In this document: piece by piece, positions 7,981-15,829 of the stretch
Layout: each line of letters starts with the position of its first letter
Numbering within the stretch: position 1 is the stretch's first letter
DNA from: Flavobacterium sp. 270
GTDB taxonomy: Bacteria > Bacteroidota > Bacteroidia > Flavobacteriales > Flavobacteriaceae
DNA: 64,000 nucleotides
Reading direction: 5' to 3'
NCBI RefSeq assembly: GCF_004368785.1
Contig: NZ_SODM01000005.1
Coordinates: 391,453-455,452, forward strand
Notes under the pieces: generated by a model
The model's database searches: none
Told to the model about the DNA's origin: nothing
The model's input: only the letters and a program-made list of their open reading frames with translations
Made by a program: the position numbers and the translations under genes

Positions 7981-8844
7981 TTAGTTTGGAGTTGCAGCTG
8001 AAAATTTATCTTTGATAGCTTTCTTGAAAATTTTTATTTCAGTATTTTGATCTGGCGTATCATTAGCATCAATATAAATTTTAGTAACAGAAGATCCCTG
8101 ACGTAGTTCAAAATATACATTTCCAGCGTTTGCAGGATCTGGCGTACCATATGTTTTAGTTTGTCCTTTTAGGTTTAAAATTTCTGTTGGCACTGTTTTT
8201 AAGAATGCAGTATATTCTCCTCTTTTAGGAGTAACATTATATTGGTATTCATTAAAATTGAATTTTCCGGTAACTACATTAAGAAATTTCAAGTAGTTGA
8301 AATCATTGATCTGATAAAAAGTATTTGCAGTACCGTAAGTTCCTATTACAGCATTGTCAGAACTCTCAGTTGTTTTATTAAACAAGATTTGTTTTGTAGT
8401 TTTTGGAATCAAAATATAATCTGAAGGATAAGAAGGAGCTGCAGTGATATTTTCTCCTGACAAAGGCGATTTCTCATAAAAATTAATTACAACCTGACAT
8501 TTATTTTCTACAACTGTAGTAATTTTTATAGCATATCCGTCTGTAGATTTAATTCCTGCAAAAATACCCACAAGATAGTATTTTGTAAAATCGATGGTTG
8601 GATCTGCAGCAACAGAACAAGAGTTACTGTGTTTGTCAAAATATTGATCCAGTTTTTCCTGAGAAGCTACAACAATTGCAGTAGGATTGGTAGGTAAAGT
8701 TTTAACAGTGTAATTGCATGGAAGAGGAAATCCCGTAAAAGCTAAATCTGTATATGCACCGCAATCAACATTCATATCGTCATTATTCAGTGAGCATCCG
8801 CTAATTCCTAAAGCTATAAACAAGCTTAACATTAATTTTTTCAT
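7981..8844 (-). CDS. Lipoprotein with PrcB-like C-terminal domain
   Basis: 287 aa. The N-terminus MKKLMLSLFIALGISGCS is a clear lipoprotein signal (Cys 17). Residues about 60-140 contain TAIVVASQEKLDQYF, the KYYLVGIFAGIKSTDGYAIKI segment and YPSDYILIPK, an arrangement that matches the PrcB C-terminal domain found in protease-complex subunits of oral spirochaetes and in many Bacteroidota lipoproteins. The C-terminal half is not recognised. It heads a possible operon with the small exported protein and the ECF sigma/anti-sigma pair. No protease gene is adjacent, so a protease-partner role is not supported by context. Confidence 0.7.
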   Translation of the reverse strand: MKKLMLSLFIALGISGCSLNNDDMNVDCGAYTDLAFTGFPLPCNYTVKTLPTNPTAIVVASQEKLDQYFDKHSNSCSVAADPTIDFTKYYLVGIFAGIKSTDGYAIKITTVVENKCQVVINFYEKSPLSGENITAAPSYPSDYILIPKTTKQILFNKTTESSDNAVIGTYGTANTFYQINDFNYLKFLNVVTGKFNFNEYQYNVTPKRGEYTAFLKTVPTEILNLKGQTKTYGTPDPANAGNVYFELRQGSSVTKIYIDANDTPDQNTEIKIFKKAIKDKFSAATPN

Positions 8845-9036
8845 GATAAATTTTTAATAGGTTATATTTAGTAGATGTGCTTCTGTTGAAATGGTTGCGT
8901 AATGGATTTTATTTTTTTTTTATTTTTTTTCGTGATGTTGATTTAATTTAGAATCAGTACTAATTCGTGAAATTTTGATTTTAAAAACTACGTACTACGT
9001 ATAATTGCGTACTTTTACTTAAAAATAAATTAAGTT

Positions 9037-10410
9037 ATGGTTGATTTTCTTCCGGTTTTATTGACTTTTGTTATTGCCCTCATCTTAGGTGTTTACTTAG
9101 GGAAATTGTTGTTTTCGGCAAGATTTCAGGCCGAAAAAGTAAGCTTAGAAGAAAGACTTAATGCCAATACCAATCAATTGCAATTGCAGAAAGAGCAGTT
9201 TGAAACCGAAAGAAATAATTTTCAGAAGCAATTGCAGTTTACAAATGCAGACAAAGAAAACATTAGAACCGAAAAGGACAGTCTGGCAATTCAGCTTTCT
9301 AAAAAAGAAGTAGATTTTGAAAATTTGTGGGAACGTCATAAAGAACAAAAAAACGAAATCACCGAGCTGCAGGAAAAATTCACCAAAGAATTTGAAAATT
9401 TAGCCAATAAAATCCTCGAAGAAAAGTCGGCTAAATTTACCGAGCAGAACAGCGAAAACATGAAAAATATTCTATTGCCGCTGCAAGATAAAATTCAGGG
9501 ATTTGAACAAAAAGTAGAACAAACACATAAAGAAAGTATAGATTATCATGCCGCACTGCGCCAGCAGATTGTCGGGCTTAGCGAAATGAATGCTCAAATG
9601 AGTAAAGAAACCTTAAACCTGACCAAAGCATTAAAAGGCGACAGCAAAATGCAGGGAAATTGGGGTGAATTGGTTTTGGAGCGCGTTTTAGAAAAGTCAG
9701 GTTTAGAAAAAGGACGTGAATACGAAGTACAGCAAAGTTTTACGAATACTAACGGAAATCGTGTTTTTCCGGATGTTGTGATTAATCTTCCGGACGGAAA
9801 GAAAATGATTGTAGATTCTAAAGTGTCTTTGGTTGCCTACGAAAAATGGATCAATGAAGAATCTGAAATCCTGAAAATTGATTTTCTAAAGGAACATGTT
9901 AGTTCTATAAAAAGACATGTTGAACAACTTGGCAGTAAAAATTACCACGATTTATATCAAATCGAAAGTCCGGATTTTGTATTGCTTTTTATTCCCATAG
10001 AGCCCGCTTTTGCTATTGCATTAAACGAAGATGCCGCATTATACAATAGAGCATTCGAACGTAATATTGTAATTGTTACGCCAAGTACGCTTCTGGCAAC
10101 TTTACGTACAATTGACAGTATGTGGGCCAACCAAAAACAACAGGAAAACGCTTTTGAAATTGCCAGACAAGCCGGAGCATTATATGATAAATTTGAAGGC
10201 TTTGTTTCTGATTTAGTTAGAATTGGAAATAAAATTAAAGATACCAAAACCGAATACGAAAACGCCATGAACAAATTGGTCGACGGTAAAGGTAACTTAA
10301 TTACAAGCGTAGAAAAATTAAAGAAAATGGGAGCAAAGGCCAAGAAATCGCTTCCAGAAAATATTATCTCAAGAGCTTCGGTTTCTGATGAGACTGAATT
10401 ATTAGATTAG
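9037..10410 (+). CDS. rmuC: DNA recombination protein RmuC
   Basis: 457 aa. An N-terminal membrane anchor (residues about 3-24, FLPVLLTFVIALILGVYLGK) is followed by a long coiled coil rich in Glu, Lys and Gln to about residue 190, then the RmuC nuclease-like domain: GNWGELVLERVLEKSGLEKGREY, VFPDVVINLPDGKKMIVDSKVSL and FVLLFIPIEPAFAIAL. RmuC limits inversions between short inverted repeats; it is predicted to have a restriction-endonuclease-like fold, and the D-x-K pair (DSKVSL) fits. Single-gene unit, normal length. The coding end overlaps the left arm of an inverted repeat. Confidence 0.93.
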   Translation: MVDFLPVLLTFVIALILGVYLGKLLFSARFQAEKVSLEERLNANTNQLQLQKEQFETERNNFQKQLQFTNADKENIRTEKDSLAIQLSKKEVDFENLWERHKEQKNEITELQEKFTKEFENLANKILEEKSAKFTEQNSENMKNILLPLQDKIQGFEQKVEQTHKESIDYHAALRQQIVGLSEMNAQMSKETLNLTKALKGDSKMQGNWGELVLERVLEKSGLEKGREYEVQQSFTNTNGNRVFPDVVINLPDGKKMIVDSKVSLVAYEKWINEESEILKIDFLKEHVSSIKRHVEQLGSKNYHDLYQIESPDFVLLFIPIEPAFAIALNEDAALYNRAFERNIVIVTPSTLLATLRTIDSMWANQKQQENAFEIARQAGALYDKFEGFVSDLVRIGNKIKDTKTEYENAMNKLVDGKGNLITSVEKLKKMGAKAKKSLPENIISRASVSDETELLD

Positions 10411-10511
10411 TCCTTAGTTTTTTAGTCTTTTAGTCCTTAGAGCTAAGAATTCAGAATTAAAGACTATTAACTAAGTACTAATGACTAAAAGACTAAAAAA
10501 CTAAGGACTAA
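10407..10511. repeat. 29-bp perfect inverted repeat after rmuC
   Basis: Arms 10407-10435 and 10483-10511 are exact reverse complements (TTAGTCCTTAG... type), with a 47-bp spacer built from the same TTAGT/ACTAA words. The left arm covers the rmuC stop codon. It could act as a terminator or be a dispersed repeat; no gene lies between the arms. Confidence 0.8.
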
Positions 10512-10550
10512 ATGACTAAGTACTAAATACCATAATAAACAACCAAAAAC

Positions 10551-11099
10551 ATGACTGCAGATTTTAAACCCGTTTCCTCTTCCAAAGTAAGTATTTCAGA
10601 ACTTATGCTGCCTTCGCATACCAATTTTAGCGGTAAAATTCACGGAGGCTATATATTGCTATTATTAGATCAGATTGCTTTTGCCTGCGCATCCAAATTC
10701 TCAGGAAATTATTGTGTAACCGCTTCTGTTGATACCGTGAATTTCCTAAAACCAATTGAAGTTGGTGAATTAGTAACCATGAAAGCCTCTGTAAACTATG
10801 TGGGCAGAAGTTCTATGATTGTTGGGATTCGTGTTGAATCAGAAAATATTCAGACAGGCGTAGTAAAGCATTGTAATTCGTCTTATTTTACGATGGTTGC
10901 CAAAGATAAAGAAGGAAAAAGTGTTTCTGTTCCAGGTCTTATTTTGTCTAATTTAGACGAAGTGCGTCGCTTTAGAAAATGTATTAAACAGATTGAAGGA
11001 AAAAAAGAACTCGAAGAACATTCTAAAATTACGACGATCAATTCTATTGAAGATTTGGCAAGTTTAAATAAGTACAATGTATTGCTGGAAATAGGATAA
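10551..11099 (+). CDS. Acyl-CoA thioesterase, hotdog fold (YciA/BACH type)
   Basis: 182 aa cytoplasmic enzyme predicted to hydrolyse acyl-CoA to free acid and CoA. The hotdog-fold motif runs from LMLPSHTNFSGKIHGGYIL (residues about 18-36), where Asn/Gly/His-Gly-Gly positions belong to the active-site helix, through DQIAFACASKFSG and VTASVDTVNFLKPIEVGE, which is diagnostic of the BACH/YciA branch. The C-terminal 50 residues are charged and helical, giving a slightly long single-hotdog protein. It stands alone between two repeat elements. Substrate chain length is not readable. Confidence 0.9.
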   Translation: MTADFKPVSSSKVSISELMLPSHTNFSGKIHGGYILLLLDQIAFACASKFSGNYCVTASVDTVNFLKPIEVGELVTMKASVNYVGRSSMIVGIRVESENIQTGVVKHCNSSYFTMVAKDKEGKSVSVPGLILSNLDEVRRFRKCIKQIEGKKELEEHSKITTINSIEDLASLNKYNVLLEIG

Positions 11100-11149
11100 T
11101 TTTTTGTGTTCTTTTTAACGCAATATTATTGAGTCTGCATGATTAACAT

Positions 11150-11261
11150 AATCTTGTCATCCCGAGGAACGAGGGATCTCCACAAGAAGCTCCGTAAAGC
11201 TATTCTCCAATCTTTGTCGAGCTTCTAGCGGAGATCCCTCGTTCCTCGGGATGACAAGATT
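11150..11261. repeat. Palindromic dispersed repeat (MITE/REPIN-like), 32-bp perfect arms
   Basis: Arms 11150-11181 and 11230-11261 are perfect inverted copies (core GTCATCCCGAGGAACGAGG), separated by 48 bp. The arms are much richer in G+C than flanking DNA. The core resembles repeats I remember as widespread in Bacteroidota. No transposase or target duplication could be established. Confidence 0.8.
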
Positions 11262-11308
11262 GTGAAAGTGAAATACAAACAATTTATAAATTCAAAAAAC
11301 AAACAAAA

Positions 11309-11704
11309 ATGGTAAAATTTGGATACACAATTTTATATGTAGAAAATGTAGAAGCTTCAATTGAATTCTATGAAAACGCTTTTGGATTTTCAAGAAAATT
11401 TATAACGCCGGATAATACGTATGGTGAATTAAGCACCGGAGAAACTACGATCTCATTTGCTTCAAAAGAATTGGCAGCTTCAAATTTAAAAGAAGGTTTT
11501 GTAGAAAGTAATCTGGCCGATAAACCTTTTGCAATAGAAATAGGATTTATAACAGACGATGTTCCGGGAATTGTACAAAAAGCAACTACTTTTGGCGCCG
11601 TGCTGGTATCAGAACCAAAAGAAAAACCGTGGGGACAAGTTGTTGCCTATATCAGGGATTTAGACGGATTTTTAATAGAAATCTGCACCGAAGTTCAACA
11701 ATAA
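11309..11704 (+). CDS. VOC-family (glyoxalase/bleomycin-resistance-like) protein
   Basis: 131 aa, one complete vicinal-oxygen-chelate domain built of two beta-alpha-beta-beta-beta modules. The first begins KFGYTILYVENVEASIEFY, the second near FAIEIGFITDDVPGIVQKA, and it ends PWGQVVAYIRDLDGFLIEI, the typical VOC finish with a metal-binding Glu. Members bind a divalent metal and act on diverse substrates or sequester drugs; nothing here narrows that. Single gene downstream of a palindromic repeat. Confidence 0.88.
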   Translation: MVKFGYTILYVENVEASIEFYENAFGFSRKFITPDNTYGELSTGETTISFASKELAASNLKEGFVESNLADKPFAIEIGFITDDVPGIVQKATTFGAVLVSEPKEKPWGQVVAYIRDLDGFLIEICTEVQQ

Positions 11705-11925
11705 AAAAAGTACTTTGCAGCAAAAAATCCTGCGCTTTATAATGTTAAAATTTTTCACAAATATTTAGCAGTAAATACAAGGCTGAAAGGCAGAAAATTT
11801 CGTAACTTTAAGTACAAGGATCTAGATTCTTGTTTTTTTCACGGAGTACTGCCATTCAGTTTTTTTTCGCCTTCATTATTAATTAAAAAAATCCGGATGA
11901 CATAATTGTTTAAATGCAGACGATT

Positions 11926-12492
11926 ATGAAAACATTTACCTTATTACTATTATTTACTGCTTTTTCCGTTATTGCCCAGGAAAAATTTTTTACCACAACC
12001 GGCACTATAAATTTTGAAGCTTCAGTTCCTTTTTTTGAAGAAGTAAAAGCTGTCAACCGACAAGTTGCCATAATTTTAGAACCCAAAAGCAGTATGTTTA
12101 TCTGCACCGTTCTCATCAAAGATTTTCGCTTTAAACTCGATATGATGCAACAGCATTTTAATGAAAATTATATGGAAAGCAGTCGTTATCCTAAAGCTGT
12201 TTTTAAAGGTAAAATTCAAAAATTTGATTTAAAAGACATCAATGAAGTCGAAAAGGAATATCAAATTAAAGGAAAACTTGTATTGCGCGGCAAATCAAGA
12301 GAAATTACGGTTACGGCATTGATAAAAAAAGTGGCTGACGGTATTCAGATCCTATCTGATTTTCCGATAAAGGTTTCCGACTTTAATATTCAATTTCCAA
12401 AGGCGATAGCTTCAAAAATTGCTACAACTGCAAACACAGAATTAACAGGTACCGTTTACAGTGACGAGCTTGTATATCTGACTTTAAAATAA
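11926..12492 (+). CDS. YceI-family exported lipid-binding-like protein
   Basis: About 188 aa from the ATG at 11926 (MKTFTLLLLFTAFSVIAQ), which begins an ordinary signal peptide cleaved near Ala-Gln; the upstream ATG at 11914 only adds four residues. The mature part is a lipocalin-like barrel of the YceI family: GTINFEASVPFFEEVKAVN, then FNENYMESSRYPKAVFKG and LRGKSREITV. Some YceI proteins bind isoprenoid chains in the periplasm; the function is not settled. It is convergent with the next gene with only 2 bp between stops. Confidence 0.88.
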   Translation: MKTFTLLLLFTAFSVIAQEKFFTTTGTINFEASVPFFEEVKAVNRQVAIILEPKSSMFICTVLIKDFRFKLDMMQQHFNENYMESSRYPKAVFKGKIQKFDLKDINEVEKEYQIKGKLVLRGKSREITVTALIKKVADGIQILSDFPIKVSDFNIQFPKAIASKIATTANTELTGTVYSDELVYLTLK

Positions 12493-12494
12493 AT

Positions 12495-13409
12495 TTACTT
12501 GATGCAATTGACCAAAGCGCGCTCTAAGTCTGTAAATTGAAACTCGAAACCCGTTCTCTGGATTTTTTCAGAAGAAGCCCTGCGTCCTTTTAGTACTGCT
12601 TTACTCATTTCACCCAAAACAATTCTGAGTACAAAAGAAGGTACTTTAGGCAGCCAGATTCTATAACCATAAATACTGGCAAGTGTTTTAGCAAATCTTG
12701 AGTTTGTTGTAGTGTCTGTAACACAAGCATTGTATGGACCAGCTAATTCGTCAGAGACAATTGCTTTGAGATAGATTTGACATAAATCATCAATATGTAT
12801 CCAGGGCAGGTATTGTCTTCCGGTTCCTAAAATGGTGCCAAATCCGGATTTAAAACTAGGAGCCATTTTTTTTAGAAAGCCTTCGTCTTTGCCAAAAACA
12901 ATTCCGGTTCTGATTTTTACAGTTCTAATACCTAATGCAGAAATACGATCGGCGGCACCTTCCCATTTTTGGCAGGTTTTGCCCAAAAAATCATTTGCAG
13001 GATGCGTACTTTCGTTACAGATTTTATGATTGGTTATGGCGCCATAAATGCCAACACCAGAAGCAGAGACAAAGGCATTGAGTGATTTTTGGTTTTTTTC
13101 AAGAACAGCATGTATCATTTCAATAGGTTTTACACGACTTTCTACTATTACATTCTTTCGCCTTTTTGTCCATCTTTTCTCCACAATTCCTTCGCCTGCG
13201 AGATGTACAATATAATCTGCGTTTAAGATTGCCTGTTCGTCAATGTAATTGTGTTTCAAATCCCATTTGTAGTAATCAATAGGAGAGTTGCTTGTGTGTG
13301 TTGAGCGGCTTAGTACAGATACAGAAAAGCCGTTGTGAAGTAGGAGGTCGGTTAAATGTTTGCCAATAAACCCGGTTCCACCCGTTAATAAAACGTTTTT
13401 GGTCATCAT
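12495..13409 (-). CDS. TIGR01777-family epimerase (YfcH/SulA-like NAD-dependent epimerase)
   Basis: 304 aa extended-SDR-fold protein. The N-terminal nucleotide-binding motif is GGTGFIGKHL (residues about 10-19). YIVHLAGEGIVEKRWTKRRK and SASGVGIYG follow, which are diagnostic of the TIGR01777 group, and the C-terminal domain (DUF1731) contains the PKVPSFVLRIVLGEMS segment and ends near FQFTDLERAL. The reaction is unknown for this group. Two adjacent Met codons at 13409 and 13406 are both possible starts. Divergent from the TetR/ABC1 pair. Confidence 0.9.
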   Translation of the reverse strand: MMTKNVLLTGGTGFIGKHLTDLLLHNGFSVSVLSRSTHTSNSPIDYYKWDLKHNYIDEQAILNADYIVHLAGEGIVEKRWTKRRKNVIVESRVKPIEMIHAVLEKNQKSLNAFVSASGVGIYGAITNHKICNESTHPANDFLGKTCQKWEGAADRISALGIRTVKIRTGIVFGKDEGFLKKMAPSFKSGFGTILGTGRQYLPWIHIDDLCQIYLKAIVSDELAGPYNACVTDTTTNSRFAKTLASIYGYRIWLPKVPSFVLRIVLGEMSKAVLKGRRASSEKIQRTGFEFQFTDLERALVNCIK

Positions 13410-13503
13410 AGTTTATATATTATTTAACAATAGATTCTGTTTAGGGATCAGTAAAGATAATTAAACATTGCTTACCTTTAAGGCAAATTTAAAATTTTAC
13501 AAA

Positions 13504-14166
13504 ATGACAACTAAAAAGAAGAGTATCAGCAAAGAAGATATTGTTTCAATATATATGAATACCATTTTAGAAAAGGGACAAAAACCAAAATCGGTTTATC
13601 TTTTTGCTAAAGAAAATGATTTTACAGAAGCTGAATTTTATGCTTTTTTCGGAACATTAGAAGGTCTGGAAAAAGAAATTTTCAGACTGTTTTTTGAAAA
13701 CACAGTTAGTCTTCTTCATAAAAACGAAGAGTATCAGCAATATGACATGAAAAATAAAATGCTGAGCTTTTATTTTACTTTCTTCGAAGTACTCACAGCC
13801 AACAGAAGTTATGTGATCGAAGTTTTAAAAATGGACAGAAATCCGCTTAAAAATCTGGTACAGTTAACTTCACTTCGCGAAAGCTTTAAAGAATACGTTT
13901 CAGAAATCCTTACCGACGATTACAGATTAGAAGTAGAGAAATTGCAGAAATTTCAGGAAAAAACAATTCAGGAATCTGCCTGGTTACAATTAATGCTAAC
14001 CATAAAATTCTGGATGGAAGATGCTTCTCCGGCTTTTGAGAAAACCGATATTTTTATCGAAAAATCAGTTAATGCTTCATTCGAATTAATGAATGTGGCG
14101 CCCATGAATCATCTTATCGATTTGGGGAAATTTCTTTTTAAAGAAAAAATGTACAGCAAACAATGA
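13504..14166 (+). CDS. TetR-family transcriptional regulator paired with an ABC1 kinase
   Basis: About 220 aa from the ATG at 13504. The N-terminal half shows a TetR helix-turn-helix region (EDIVSIYMNTILEKG, SVYLFAKENDFTEAEFYAFFG), although the recognition helix is atypical, and the C-terminal ligand domain is all-helical with NHLIDLGKFLFKEKM at the end. The stop overlaps the start of the ABC1-kinase gene by 4 bp (ATGA), so the two are translationally coupled. That coupling suggests it controls or works with the kinase rather than a distant target. The ligand is unknown. Confidence 0.82.
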   Translation: MTTKKKSISKEDIVSIYMNTILEKGQKPKSVYLFAKENDFTEAEFYAFFGTLEGLEKEIFRLFFENTVSLLHKNEEYQQYDMKNKMLSFYFTFFEVLTANRSYVIEVLKMDRNPLKNLVQLTSLRESFKEYVSEILTDDYRLEVEKLQKFQEKTIQESAWLQLMLTIKFWMEDASPAFEKTDIFIEKSVNASFELMNVAPMNHLIDLGKFLFKEKMYSKQ

Positions 14167-15467
14167 AAACCATAGATTATATCCCTACCTCAAAAATAGA
14201 AAGAGCCGGAAAACTGGTTCAGACGGGCGCCAAAATCGGAGTAAATTATGTAAAGCATTATGCCGAAAAAATAGTTAATCCGGATTTAACGCGCGATAAA
14301 CTGAACGAAAATAACGCCGAAGATATTTACGACGGACTTAAAAGCCTAAAAGGAAGTGCGCTAAAAGTAGCGCAAATGTTGAGTATGGACAAGAATTTTC
14401 TGCCGCAGGCGTATGTAGAAAAATTTTCTTTGTCGCAATTTTCTGTTCCGCCATTATCAGCGCCTTTGGTTTTAAAAACGTTTAAAAACAATTTCGGAAA
14501 AACACCTTACGAAATTTTTGATGAATTTAATGCCAATTCTGTAAACGCGGCCAGTATTGGTCAAGTGCATTTGGCTGTAAAAGACAATAAAAAACTGGCT
14601 GTAAAAATTCAGTATCCGGGTGTTGCCAATAGCATTTCGTCAGATTTGGCTTTGGTAAAACCTATCGCGATCAGAATGTTTAATCTGCAAGGAAAAGATT
14701 CTGATAAATATTTTAAAGAAGTTGAAGATAAACTGATCGAAGAAACCAATTATTTATTAGAACTAGAACAAAGCAAAGAAGTTGTGGCGGCCTGCAACAA
14801 AATAGAAAACATAACTTTTCCGAATTATTACCCAGAGTTTTCTTCAGAGAAAATCATCACGATGGACTGGATGACGGGAATTCATCTTTCTGAATTTACC
14901 GCAGTCAATAAAGATCAGGAAGTGGGCGACAAAATAGGGCAGGCGCTTTGGGATTTTTATATGTACCAAATTCATGTTTTGAAAAAAGTACACGCAGATC
15001 CGCATCCGGGAAATTTTTTGGTTGATGAACACAATCAGTTAATCGCGCTTGATTTTGGATGTATGAAAATAATTCCGAATGATTTTTATGTTCCGTATTT
15101 TGAGTTAATCAATAAAAATGTGATTACGGATGAAAAGCTTTTCAATGAAAAATTGTTTGAGTTAGAAATTCTTCGCCACGACGATACTCCGGCAGAAATC
15201 GAATATTTTACCGAAATGTTTCATGATTTATTGTCGCTTTTTACAAAACCTTTTCAACATGAAACTTTCGATTTTTCAGACGAAACTTTCTTCGAGAGCA
15301 TTGCTAAATTAGGAGAACGTTTCTCTAACGACACCGCTCTTAGAAAAATGAACGGAAACCGCGGTTCTAAGCACTTTATTTATATGAACCGAACTTTCTT
15401 TGGTCTTTACAATTTAATGTTTGATTTGAAAGCCAAAATCGTGGTTGATAATTATCTGAAATATTAA
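14163..15467 (+). CDS. AarF/ABC1/UbiB-type atypical kinase
   Basis: 434 aa. Family landmarks: GSALKVAQMLSMD near residue 60 at the place of the KxGQ motif (here KVAQ, Gly replaced by Ala), the Ala-rich loop NAASIGQVHLA near 136-146, an ATP-site Lys in LAVKIQYPGV, the catalytic loop HADPHPGNFLV near 276-286 and the DFG metal motif in ALDFGCMK. UbiB-type proteins support quinone biosynthesis or lipid homeostasis through ATPase-like activity. It overlaps the TetR gene by 4 bp. Because flavobacteria make menaquinone, a role tied to membrane lipids or quinones is plausible but unproven. Confidence 0.9.
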   Translation: MKTIDYIPTSKIERAGKLVQTGAKIGVNYVKHYAEKIVNPDLTRDKLNENNAEDIYDGLKSLKGSALKVAQMLSMDKNFLPQAYVEKFSLSQFSVPPLSAPLVLKTFKNNFGKTPYEIFDEFNANSVNAASIGQVHLAVKDNKKLAVKIQYPGVANSISSDLALVKPIAIRMFNLQGKDSDKYFKEVEDKLIEETNYLLELEQSKEVVAACNKIENITFPNYYPEFSSEKIITMDWMTGIHLSEFTAVNKDQEVGDKIGQALWDFYMYQIHVLKKVHADPHPGNFLVDEHNQLIALDFGCMKIIPNDFYVPYFELINKNVITDEKLFNEKLFELEILRHDDTPAEIEYFTEMFHDLLSLFTKPFQHETFDFSDETFFESIAKLGERFSNDTALRKMNGNRGSKHFIYMNRTFFGLYNLMFDLKAKIVVDNYLKY

Positions 15468-15536
15468 GGAAGGAAATTTTCAACTTTTTAAATTCCAAAT
15501 TCCAATTTTAGGCAAGATTGCATAAGTTGATTGATG

Positions 15537-15668
15537 AAAAACTATGCGTTCCTTCGACTTCGCTCAGGAGGACAGTTGTTTTGTCTGGCTGAGCGAAGTC
15601 GAAGCCCACGCAAAGAGAATCTGAATTAAGCAAAACTATGCGTTGCTCCGACTTCGCTCAGGAGGACA
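15537..15668. repeat. Dispersed palindromic repeat, GACTTCGCTCAGGAGGAC type
   Basis: Direct copies begin at 15537 and 15632 (about 37 bp, two or three differences). A 16-bp perfect inverted repeat, 15552-15567 against 15589-15604 (CTTCGACTTCGCTCAG), lies in the first copy. This word is common between genes in Flavobacterium as far as I recall. It abuts the high-G+C segment that starts just downstream. Confidence 0.75.
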
Positions 15669-15719
15669 TTTCAAGGAAATTTCAGATTTTGCAACACTGT
15701 TATAGAATAAAACTAATCT

Positions 15720-15758
15720 AAAAAAAGAGCCCGATATAATATATCGGGCTCTTTTTTT
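15720..15758. terminator. Strong bidirectional terminator
   Basis: GAGCCCGATAT / ATATCGGGCTC stem with a 3-nt loop, flanked by seven A on the left and seven T on the right. It separates the convergent ABC1-kinase (+) and TlpA-like (-) genes. Confidence 0.9.
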
Positions 15759-15829
15759 AGATTGGTTTTATAATGGCTTTTGTTATTTCCAAAATGCCCA
15801 TTCTGTACCGTCGTACAACTTTATACCGT

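Larger units (their letters stand above)
15468..15829. other. Intergenic stretch with palindromic repeats and a terminator
   Basis: No gene is supported in these 362 bases. Contents: a 37-bp direct repeat pair starting at 15537 and 15632, an internal palindrome at 15552-15604, and a strong hairpin at 15720-15758. An open frame starting at 15773 on the plus strand is the antisense of the TlpA-like gene. Confidence 0.75.
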
